A stretch of DNA of 64,000 nt from Branchiostoma floridae (taxonomy: Eukaryota; Chordata; Leptocardii; Amphioxiformes; Branchiostomatidae), in NCBI RefSeq assembly GCF_000003815.2, contig NC_049996.1, forward strand, positions 3,362,119 through 3,426,118. Reading direction: 5' to 3'. Positions 24,201-36,200 of this stretch are shown in pieces. Below the pieces are notes generated by a model. The model saw only the letters and a program-made list of their open reading frames with translations. It was not told the DNA's origin and searched no databases. The translations under genes and the position numbers were made by a program. The number at the start of each line of letters is the position of its first letter. The first letter of the stretch is position 1.

Positions 24201-27200
24201 AGTTCCCGTCATTAACCACAATGACATCGGGGCATTTTCTAATCATGCAAATTATGCAAATTAGGTCTTTATTTTGCATGATATATATCGATCGATATTC
24301 TTCTCTATCTCAGTTACATTTGCCACTTTCTAATGGTCCTATAATGGAACTAGGCGTGATTAATTGTTTTCCTAATTATTTATGCAAATCAGATTCCGAC
24401 TTGTATAGTAAATATGTATTTATATGAAGCATGTGTTAAGCTATCTACATACCAAAAATCATGACAATCCGTCAACCCCTTCTTGAGTTAATCTCTTTCA
24501 AAGCTTGAGTTATTCTCTTTCAAAGTCTTACACTAAACCTGTCCTGCAGTTTCAAAACAAGCTGCTAGGAGGCATAAAAACCTACACCAATTACTCTCGG
24601 CATCCAACCGCCCCCAAGCCTGCCGCCCCCAAGTCCGCCACCCCAAAGCCCGCCACCCCACTACCCGCCAGCCCCAAGCCCGCCGCCCCCAAGCCCGCCA
24701 CCCCCAGAGTCCGGCACCTCCAAGCCCGACACCTCCAAGTCCACTACCCCAATCAANNNNNNNNNNNNNNNNNNNNNNNNNNNNNNNNNNNNNNNNNNNN
24801 NNNNNNNNNNNNNNNNNNNNNNNNNNNNNNNNNNNNNNNNNNNNNNNNNNNNNNNNCGCAAAAACTGGCCTACTTTTGAGGACGACCACATGACAACCAA
24901 ACAAGACCCCAAACTTTGCAACCATGCATTTGATAGGTATATCAATCATCTATACAGGGTATAAATTTCAAGTAAAAAAAATTACCAGCTCGGCACTTAT
25001 GGCGTTACAAAGTTGGGCCAAAAATTACGTTATTTTGAAGCTTGAAACATTGTATTGTTTTGATGCTGCCCAAGAACTCAATTTTATCTCGTTGGAAATT
25101 TCACAACAATTTCTAAAAAGCCAAAATGTTGGTCTATTTAGATCTTGCTTTGTTTTGACGATATCATAAAAGGTGTTGGAGTGACAATGCCGTAAAGTAT
25201 GCCAATTTCCGTGTTTTTGAGATGCGGAAATTGGGGGAAATGGCCAGAAAACTTTGTTGGCCCGTTACCATGGCAACAAGGAGTTTTGATCTAAAAGAAA
25301 GCTATTTTGAGGGGTCGTGGACCAAGTACTATCACTGTGCAAAATATGAGCCAAATCGATTTTTTGACCTTTGCCACCATTGTTTTTGATCCTTACAGAC
25401 ATTTGCTCTTAAGTACAATTTAAGGTGTTCACATAGGCTCTCCGGTCGTGATAATTAAATAAATCTTGTTTAAATAGCACGTTCCTATTTTGACATTTGT
25501 ACTAATTTTTGTAATTTGGCTTGCTTAACTAAGGATTTTTTTTCCTGATACAGATCCGTGAATACTTGAATCAGGAGGAATTGGACTTTGATTCTGTGGC
25601 TTGTATTTTACTTTCTTTCTTTTTCAATGACAAATCTAGTACTAACATCAGAGCGACACCAACCTTGCAGAGAGCTCAGGTAGACATGTGCTGAATTTAT
25701 CCGTCGGAAGGGGTCTGTCACTGGTTTATCTTCTTCTGACATAAGCGTGAACTTCACTGTTCCTTCAAACTTCTTCTTCCCTGTAGCTTTCTGCGGATCT
25801 CGCAACTGCAGTCGGACTGAAATTCGATTACAGTTCGCAGGTGGGAAGACGAACTGGATACCAGGATCTTCTGGAATGTCGCGCGGATCTGCAATGACGT
25901 CTTCTTTCTCATTAAACTGTGCGAGAATAGTCTCCTTCTTGTGCATGATGATTTCTTGTTGGAACGGCGGTGGTGTCCGGAAGTTCGCTGCTCTGAAATA
26001 TTCTGTGACTTCCTTGCCCTTCTCGACGCACAGCATGTGAATGCCCCTGTCATCTGTTGTCGCCTCATTGGGGTTGATGATGAGGTGCACTTTGTCTTCA
26101 CTGTACTTTGTTACAACGGCTTGCATATCTTCCTTTGCCTCCTCATCGGCTGCCTCGTCCAGCTTGTCTGTACTGGTGTCGGCAGAGGTGGAGGCTTCTT
26201 CAGCACTGCCTTTTTTCTTGGAACCAACAACGCTAAAACACACAAGAGTTCGGATACATCATACCTCCATGAAATATTCTGAGCCTTTGTAGATTAATTG
26301 TTATATGCTGTATCATAATTATGTAAATAAGGCTGCCAATATTTTATTCGTGATGTTTCTCCGGGAAAATACTATATAGTCTTCCATGTTTACACTTTAT
26401 CATAAATTATGCAAATGTCACCAAAATATCAAGACCATAGCACGTTCAGGACAAAACATACAAAACCGGAAGTTTTGCTGCCGTACCAAGGTTACATGCC
26501 AGGGGACCCAAAATCAACCTTTACCTTTGTCTTCAAATACCTACCCATATACCAAATGTCATTACAATCCATCCAGAGGTTCTAAAGCTATGTTGGCCAA
26601 AAATACCCGGCCACACAAACACAAAACTATACCTCCATTTTTCATGGAAGTAATAAGAAGATAACCAACTTTACTGAATTGACGTGACTTGAAATAACAT
26701 ATGTTTTGCAATGGTAAATTATTTATGATCTCCTTTTAGGAAATATTCATTTTTTTCATAACTGCATTTTCCTAATAATATTCCTTATCAGCACCCTCTG
26801 TATGTTTTCGTTTCATTATGTAACATACATTCGCATAATTTCACCAGGTGCCATTATACCTCAAAAAACGTTGTTATAGAGGCCTTCTCAAAAATATCTT
26901 CAACACCTAAACATCTGAATTGTATTACATTTATATTTAACATTCGGTGTTGAAGACAATCTTGGGAAGACCTCTATACTAACTTTTTTTGAGGTGGCGG
27001 TATTATGGCACCTGGTGGAATGATGATAGTCGATCTTATTATCATTTGTTGAATATATGCTGGAATAAATCAAATCAAACGTGTTACCTGCAAAAGTGGT
27101 GCGTTGTGAAAGTGACTGTGTCCTCTGTCTCTCGAACCTCGTTTCTTGATACCGACCACTGGCGACCGGTAGACCTCTTCATCAGGATGGTTCTGCCAGG

Positions 27201-30200
27201 ACTAGTACTGGCACTCTTCCATGTCCAGGGCAGGGTGACAGTGACAGGGTTCAGGAAGTCCTCTTCGGTGTCTTGGTGCACGGTCAGTACCGGTGTCACA
27301 GCCGAGAAACTGTTTGTCATAGCGGCGTCAATCGGCAGCATGTCAACCTGCAAAAGAATAGTTTAGATCCATTGAAAGCCTCATGTAAACTTGTTTCGTG
27401 CGGAAAGCTAAGAAAAATCTTGGATTTTGGCCCGTGACGTCATCACATTAGCATAATTGATATTATCTATGTTAGAAAGTAGCAATAATATAGCAAATGA
27501 ACGTGAAAAATACATTTTCGTCAAAAGTGCCTGTTAACAAACGGTGGCCATGGCAAAAAGAAAAATGGAACATTTTTCAAACGTTGTGAAATTGTTGCCA
27601 ACTAAATTTTAGGAAAGCTCACAAAGTTTGGTGGGTCTACCGTAAGCCGTTCTGGCGTTATTTAACATGAAAGTTGGCGCAGGCCTCAAAAGCGCATTAC
27701 CCCCTACCCCGTCTGAATTCCGAATAGGGTTAACGGTCGTTGAAAGGCATGGGTTACGTTTACTTACCTCTATATTCATTGTTAACAGGGTATAATGCAC
27801 TATATTCGCATTATTCCAACCATAACAAAGGTGATCTAGATCTTACCTCCAAAGACAGGAACCTTTCCGTTTCGACACATCCTTTCGGAAACGAGATAGT
27901 GACACCATCCTCCTCAACCGTGCAGCCATCTGATGTGATATAGCATGTGAACAGCACGATAGAGGACGACGCCTGTAGAAACAATACTGTGTCAGTTGCC
28001 TGGTGAACAACTAATACATGGGGCTTTGCATGCAGCATTCAGTATATCATAACTACATATATGTCAACGTACCTTCCTCAGGATTTCTGCAGCAGTAAGA
28101 CTGACTTTAGTACTGGACAGCGGTTCCTCGGTCATCGGTACTTCTGTAGATGGCAGGTCCAGCATCCCCGCACAGCGCCTGCCGAGCACCTCCAGCAAAC
28201 GCTCCCTGGTCCCTTCAGGATAAGCGAAGACCGGAAAGACCAGGTTCTTGTTTTGCACGGGGAACTCGTACCCAAGCATAGACCAGTGCCTGCCGTGGAG
28301 AGCCTGCGGTGTGATGATTGGTACGACCATTCTGGCATTATGTTTGAGAAGGTGATCCAATATCTTGTCAGTGATGTCATCCCCTGATTTGATGATGTCT
28401 TCGCAAACCGTGACACCGTACCTGCTGGACGACTTGACTACCTGCTCCACCAGTGGCTGTACGAGCTTGTCATCGTAGTCTTCAACGTGTAGGATAACAA
28501 TGTCATTCCCTAGAAATCAGAAAGTGAATCATGTATATTTGATCGATGGGTAAACAAAGTGTCAGGCAAATAATCTGATAAACAAGACAGAGCTATTGAA
28601 TATGGAAACAGAGGGAATAAATCGGAAATTGTAGCCACAGAAGATAAGTTTAAAGCAATCATTACCTCTCTCTTCTCTGAGGAACATAGGTGCTCTCTCT
28701 GGCAGGCAAACCTCTACAGACGCGCCCAGCAAGCGACGACACACGTCTCCGGCATCGTTGACGGTAGCAACCAACTCTTGGAACCTGCTGACGAATGTGA
28801 GCTCGTGTCTGATTCGATCACAGTCCGCCAGATTCAGCGCTCTACATGTCTCCATACAGTCCAGGACTGGACCGATCGTGTGGATCGCACTGATGTTAGC
28901 TGGGCTCGTTGTGGGCTGTATCATCACTGGTCCGTCACCACCAGAGTTCTCTGCATGTGCAAAAGTTTCCATTATATGTAGTCTCAGGCCCCTCCTTTAT
29001 CAAAGCAAACAGAAAATGTTGTACAAACCAAGAAAACAAACATGATGTACCTGCACGGGACATCCTCTGGGCACCACTACCACGCATCCAGACGGCGTTA
29101 AAGTCTTCTGGAATACTGATGTCAAAACTGTCAGTTAGCAACAGTACAGATAGTACAGTAATAGGACATTACACAGAAAGTGATCACCAGACACCCTCTT
29201 GCATGTATGGGCTATGAAAGGGTGTGATTAACTTTTAAAAAAAAACATGAAAGTATATTTGGCCTCACCGACTGGACCCAGTTGCCGTTTTCTGCTCGAT
29301 GTCAGAGAGCGGGTGGAATGATAGTTTGCCAGCTCCTTCATCTGACTCCTCCCCAAAGCACCAGTCATACTGGATGGAGGGAATCCACTTCTCCTTGATC
29401 TCGAAGAGACAACTGCTGAGAAACTTTCTAACGGGAAGTCCCTGTGTGAACACTGCCTGGTCTTCAGCTGCAGATGACAGAAGCTCCACCTTCAGGTAGT
29501 GCTTCACCTTGGTTACCACGAACTGTTGCTTTGCATCATCGGTGGGAAAGCGGCCACAGCCTGCGAACACCTGGGACTCTTCAAGACCGAACCTGCGCAC
29601 ACAGATCGCTTGTAGACGGTAGAACATGCCACTGGGTAGGAACATGTTGTCGAATTTGACATACAGAGGGTACCGGAATCTGCTCATGTGCCCAGGATAC
29701 AAGGTGGTATCGTCCGGCTTTGCGGCCAAAAGAGATGGTACGAAGTAGAGCTCTTCTTTCTCAGGCTCCTGCGTTGTGTCATCAAACCCACCGATCGGCG
29801 TGGCGTTGCAGATGAGGTAGTACTTCTCCATCAGTCGCTTTAGGAAGGCCTTGTTCCGGAGTAGGTAGGGTTTCTGCATCTTCTGGTCTGCTTTGGTCCA
29901 GATGATTGTCAACAACCTGTCGCTGAGGATCCCTTCGTTCTCCAGCCTCCTCCACATCTCGGCGACCTCCCCACCCATGCTCCTGTCTTGTTGGTACTCA
30001 GGAACGGTAATGATGGTCTTGAAGACGTCAATCATCACCTGGGGTCGAAGGGCCACGTGATCACGGAGGACGGGTTCGTTGATGAAGATGATGTCACCAA
30101 GGTCGTGCAGGAAGGTCAGGATATCGGCAACATGACTGTCGTCCGTGATGCCCACGTCATCACTCAGGGCCAGATCTACAGCATCTTGGAAAGGGCAGAA

Positions 30201-33200
30201 TGGGTCGTCCTCTCCCCTCTTGTCCATCAGTTTGGACTTCAGATGAAGCCAGGTTATCGGCACCTCCTGGCCCATGTACCACTGAGACTTCGCCACCTCA
30301 CGGAGGTACTCTCGGAGCTCGTCAATGTCGCTGTTATCCTCGCTGAAGTTGTCGACAACAAAAATCTTTGGCAAGACGTGTTTACCGGCAGCCATATCAC
30401 TGATGTGATCAAGTATGTCTTTCTTGTACTGCTCAATCTCCGACTGAAACCAAGAGCTTAAATTCAGCTGATGAAGAAATACTGATTGGTTTGAGTAATC
30501 AAAAAGGCCAATTTATTCAGCCATTGACACGGCAAAGTGAAAGCTTCCTCCTAGAAACACAAGCTCAACCACTATCCCTGTGTAATTGAACAAAGACGAG
30601 TGACGAGATCTCAGAGTAAGTAGTGATTTCTTCCATGGCATAAACCAAAGGTTGGATCTACTTTGCAATGAGAAACATAAGATCTAGGAAAACACAAGCT
30701 CAGCTCATAGTTTTAGATGAGCTTGTAGGGTTAAGTTAGAAATAAATGTACCGAGCAATTGTACTCTGGAACTCATTGCCATCTGACATTAAGTCACTGT
30801 GTACATTGTCCAGTTTTAAACAAGCCATCTCAAACATTGTTACCTAGACCTTTGACCTTAAGACACAATGCTCTATTGTAAATACTCTGATTGTTGTATT
30901 TTAAAAATGTATGTTGTGTTGTCATGTTGATTGTTTGAACCTTGGAAGATTAGCCCATAAGGGCTTAAAGGTATCTGAATAAAAATCAAATCAAAAATAA
31001 ATGAATGAGTTGCTAAATACCTCGGTGACCATGTCCTTGTGTGTGAGGACCAAGACGATAGGTGGCTTGTCCTTTCGTCCGTGCACCAGGCCGTGTGTGC
31101 GGACTGAGTTCAACCAGTGGTCCAGGTAGTCTGGTACGAGATAGTTTATTTTAGTCTCACCATTTTAACAATCATACACCAGGCAGTAAAAGTAATTGAA
31201 GTTCAGTTTCAGTCCTTATGTTCAGGCAAACGTTCACAGTATAATAGTAAGCTCTCGTTTACCGTCATTATGTGATATTCATGAGAAGCGGTACGTACCT
31301 CTTCCAGTGACAAGGTTGTCCGCTGATGCCTTGTAGTCCTGATCAGGAACTGGGTCTGACAGCTTCTGCAGCAGAGACATGACCAGGATGTAGATCCCGC
31401 GGGGGGTGAAGAAACACTGGTGCGAGCCGTAGTACGTGGCCTGGCCGCCGAAGTCCCAGATAGAGAGACGCGGGTGTTCGGCTGTTCCTAGCTGCTCCTC
31501 TGCTACGCCACCTTGGAGTCGCTCTTTGGCTTTTGTGATGACATCATCAGGAATGTCCTGTGCTTGCTGCTGTACTGTGACATCACCTTGTGGTCGCTGT
31601 TGGTGCTGTGATTGTTGTGATGTATCCTTGTCTGCACTTTCTGCTCTACCTTGAAGGGGATATTTCATGTTTTAATTAATCCGTCTCTGTATCTATATAG
31701 CCGGTATAACCGCTCTTCGGCGTAACACACCAGCTTCGCAGGCACGCGACGAGGCAGCAGCTGGTTATATACCTAAGTGGCACATCTACAAGTGCCCTTT
31801 AAAGCTAACCACCGAAGATGCCCTACTGTTTTCTGTGATAACAAATTCCTCTCCACGATCTTACCCGAAAATGTAAAGAATGTTCCTGTACAATTCTTAG
31901 CTGGCCCCTTTCAAGGTGGTAACTATTGGCTTCTCTTTAGAAACTACCAACTCAATCTTCTACTGGTGAACGTCGTTAGGCCTCAAAAGCAGAAAAACAC
32001 ATCAAAGAACAACCCATTTCTAGCTAATTGAGAAATGTAGATAAAAAGAGGTTTCTTACTACTCTCTTCCATCTTTGCAGTCTGTTCCTTACTATCTTCC
32101 ATACTTGCAGTCTGTTGACTTTGTGACAGTGTCTCCTCTTTCGGTGGTTCATTTTGCTGCGTCTGAGAAGTCTGCTCCCCTGTTTCTTCTATTGCTTTCT
32201 TAATCTTAGTGCCAGCATCTTATGTGAACAAGATGAAATCGGTAAGCAATCATCGGTACTACATTTCCTTAAATGTTCCTAAAGATGACACCATCACAAT
32301 GCGAATGAGCATGTGGAAACTGTATATAAAAGCGCCATCTTTCTCGCACTATGTAATTATATTGCAATCCATACATAGTATGGGATTGCAATATATTGCT
32401 TTTCCCTAGCTTGTTTCTTCTCCTGTCAAATCTTCAAATTGATTCAACTTTTTCATTTTTGAGCCAAATGAGCTGAAATTTGGCAGGGTGGTAGGGATAG
32501 CAAATACCCCCAGGTGTTTTTTTTTTCACTTTTTTGATAGAGGCCTTAGAATTTATGATATTTAGGGTTTTTGGTCATATTTAGACAAAATATGTATATT
32601 TTGGGCCCCTGTGCCCTGGTATTACAAGCTAATGACCTGAAATTTGGTACAGAGGTGCATTGGACATATGAGCACAGAAAACCATCAACACTTTCTTCAT
32701 AGATCACTTCAAAAATTAGTTATTTTAGGGGTTTTGGCGATTTTTGACTAAAAATGTATATTTTTGGCTCCTATACCCTTGTATTACATCCAAATGACCT
32801 GCAATTTGGTACATATGTGCGTTTGACATATGACCACAGGACCCTATCAACGCTTTATTCATTGTTTACTCCAAAAATGAGTTATTATAGGGTTTTTGGC
32901 CATTTTTGACTAAAAATTTATATTTTTTGCTCCTATGCCCTTGTATGAAAACCTAATGACCTGAAATTTGGTACAGAGGTGCATTGAACATATGCTCACA
33001 AGACCCCATTGACACTCTTTTTCATAGATCACTTCAAAAATGAGTTGTTTTGATTTCAGTCATTTTTGACTAAAAATGTATATTTTTGGCTTCTATGCCC
33101 TTGTACGTAAATCAACTGACCTGAAATTTGGTACAGAGGTAAATTGGACATATGACAACAGGATCCCATTGACACTTTTTTCATAGAGCACTTATAAAAT

Positions 33201-36200
33201 GAGTTATTTTGGGATTTTTAGCCATTTTTAACTAAAAATGTATACTTTTGGCTGCTATGCCCTTGTATTGAAACCAAATGACCTAAAATTCGGCACGAAG
33301 GTGTATAGGACAAGTGCCCACAGTACTTCATTTTCTCTTTGAGCAAACATTACTTCAAATTGTTGAATTTTGGGATTTTTTCAAGGATGAAGATGGATTG
33401 CAATATGCTGTATTTGCTCCTAAGCAAATGTCGGCCTTTCTAGTTATATATAAAGTTTGTGTGGAATATAAAGCTTTTATGGTTCTTCTTGTCGCCCACC
33501 TGACCCTCTGCGTTATCATTCATTCGTGCTCTATGTACAAATTATGTTATGATAAATGTCATTGTCATCACAAACCTGTTGGGGTTTCCCTGTGGCTCTG
33601 CTGCTCGACTACCTTTTGGGTTTCTGACGAAGTCCTGATGGTTGATTTGTTTCGTTCTTGTTGCTCCACTAAGCGTTCTGCCATGGTTTCCTTGAATTCG
33701 TCTGGCTCCTCTGTAAGCACAAAACAAACGTCATCTATTGCACTTTGTAGTACCTAAGTCTATTTTAATAATTTCATTTTCAACTAGGACTAGGACTAGG
33801 ACTAGGATCAAGACCAGCTCCAGGACCAGGACCAGTACCAGGACCAGGACTACGACTACGACTAGGACACAGTTTTCGAGAACTTGTAAGATATCTGCAG
33901 AAATGAAGAGAAGATATCACGGCATAGCATATGTTGATATGCCCATACAGCAATCAAAGTTCGGACCTTTTGCCTTCTGCCAAGTTGTGGTCATCACGCT
34001 TGGTGAAATCTCGATGCCGTCCGTTATCAGTTCATCCTCCACAGCCTCCTCTCCCGTCAGCCTCCTGACGACACACGTCTTCCCGGATCTGTACTGACCA
34101 ACCACAAGGCCGCGCGTGTTGTGTACCGGTCGCGCCCCCTGGCGGCAGGCCTGGAAGTACAGCTGCTGCATGCCAGGACCACGCAGCTGTATTTCGAGTG
34201 GAGCACTGCTGTCTTCTGTTTCTCTGCTGTTTCCCTTTACGATAGACACGAAGCAGACTGGTTAACTTTCTTGATATAATAAAAGCTATTCAATACGTAC
34301 GCACATACGCCATACGTACATGTATGATAATCTCCAAGCAGATCCTACTGTAGTATAAGATAGTTTCAAAAGATGGCAGAGGAGTGAAGCTGATGTAGCC
34401 AAAAACACTCCTAGGCCGGCTAAATAGCTCACTCAGAATCAACTGGAAACTCACTCACTCACTCAGCCCCTCTAAACCCGGCCTATTGTAACTCTGCGTT
34501 ACACTTAACACCTCAACATATCAAACGCCTGTAGTAATCATCAACTCTTACCCCATCTGTTCTGTCTTCTGTCTTCTGTGCTCCGGCCTTCATGAGGAGT
34601 TCAGCAACACCAACATGTCCTCCTGAAGCTGCCTTGTCAAGTGGTGTGGCTCCATACTGTGAATGTAAGGAATAGAGATGATGTAGAATAGCAAGTGAAC
34701 TCATTATCATAACAAACACTATGTGTGTAACGTTTAACACTCAAACATATCAATCACCAGTAGTAATAAACAACCCTTACGCGATCACTAATGTTCAACT
34801 GTGCTCCAGCCTCCAGGAGGAGTTCAGCAACACCAACATGTCCTCCTGAAGTTGCCTTGTGAAGTGGTGTGGCTCCATACTGTGACAGTAAGGAATAGAG
34901 ACGATGTTGAATGGCAAGTGAACTCATTATCATATTAAACACTATGTGTATGACATTTAACACTCAAATATATAAATCACCAGTAGAAATCATCAACCCT
35001 TACCTGATCCAAACTGTCTAACTGTGCTCCGGCCTTCAGGAGGAGTTCAGTAACACCAACATGTCCTCCTGAAGCTGCCCTGTGAAGTGGCGTGACTCCA
35101 GACTGGGACAGTAAGGAATAGAGACGATGTTGAATAGCAAGTAAACTCATTATCATAACAAACACTATGTGTGTGACGTTTAACACTCAAATATATCAAT
35201 CACCAGTAGAAATCATTTACCCTTACCCAACCCGAACTGTCCACCCGTGCTCCAGCCTCCAGGAGGAGTTCAGCAACACCAACATGTCCTCCTGAAGCTG
35301 CCTTGTGAAGTGGCGTGGCTCCAGACTGTGGCAGTAAGGAATAGAGACGATGTAGAATAGCAAGTGAACTCATTATCATATTAGACACTATGTGTGTGAA
35401 GTTTAACACTCAAATATATCAATCAACAGTAGAAATCATTAACCCTTACCCAATCCGTACTGCCCACCCGTGCTCCAGCCTTCAGGAGGAGTTCAGCAAC
35501 ACCAACATGTCCTCCTGAAGCTGCCATGTGAAGTGGCGTGTCTCTATGCTGTGACAGTAAGGAATAGAGACGATGTTGAATAGCAAGTGAACTCATTATC
35601 ATAATAAACACTATGTGTGTGGCGCATAACACTCAAATATATCAATCACCGGTAGTTATCATCAACTCTTACCTGATCCAAACTGTCTAACTGTGCTCCA
35701 GCCTCCAGAAGGAGTTCAGCAACACCAACATGCCCTCCTGAAGCTGCCCTGTGAAGTGGTGTGGCTCCAGCAAGAGTACTACTCATTATTATATCATTAC
35801 AATATGTGTGTGGCGTTTAACAATCAACTATATCAATCACCAGTAGTAACCAACAATCCTTACGTCATCCGTAATGTCCAGCCGTGCTCCAGCCTCCAGG
35901 AGGAGTTCAGCAACACCAACATGTCCTCTTAAAGCTGCCTCGTGAAGTGGTGTGGCTCCAGACTGGGACAGTAAGGAATAGAGACGATGTAGAATAGCAA
36001 GTGAAGCTTTTAAATCATGACAAAAATACGGCAAATATGTGTGAAGTTTAACACTCAAACATGCCATCACCAGAAGTAATTAAGAACCCTTACCTCATAC
36101 GTACTGCCCACCCGTGCTCCAACCTTCAGGAGGAGTTCAGCAACACCAACATGTCCTCCTAAAGCTGCAATGTGAAGCGGTGTGGCTCCAGACTGTGACA

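Larger units (their letters stand above)
22275..25425. mobile_element. Long inverted-repeat (foldback) element with internal satellite and assembly gap
   Basis: The left arm about 22275-22838 and right arm about 24857-25425 are near-identical inverted copies. Examples are GTAAGGATCAAACAATGGTG / CACCATTGTTTTTGATCCTTAC at the outer ends and GGTCGTCCTCAAAAGTAGGCC / its complement at the inner ends. The outer ends read TTAAGAGCA..TGCTCTTAA. Between the arms are a 180-bp tandem array, AT-rich sequence, a C-rich minisatellite and a 100-N gap. It sits in the intron between UPA and the linker exon of gene A. No transposase was seen. Confidence 0.75.

Noticed and set aside
24505-24949. Pro/Ala-rich frame and Gly-rich antisense frame around the gap
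   Set aside because: Product of a C-rich minisatellite extended through N characters.
29988-30461. 157-codon plus-strand frame (repeated at 55079)
   Set aside because: Antisense shadow of the COR exon.
33784-33870. (GGACTA)n stretch considered as telomere-like
   Set aside because: It is not TTAGGG; it is a short intronic microsatellite.
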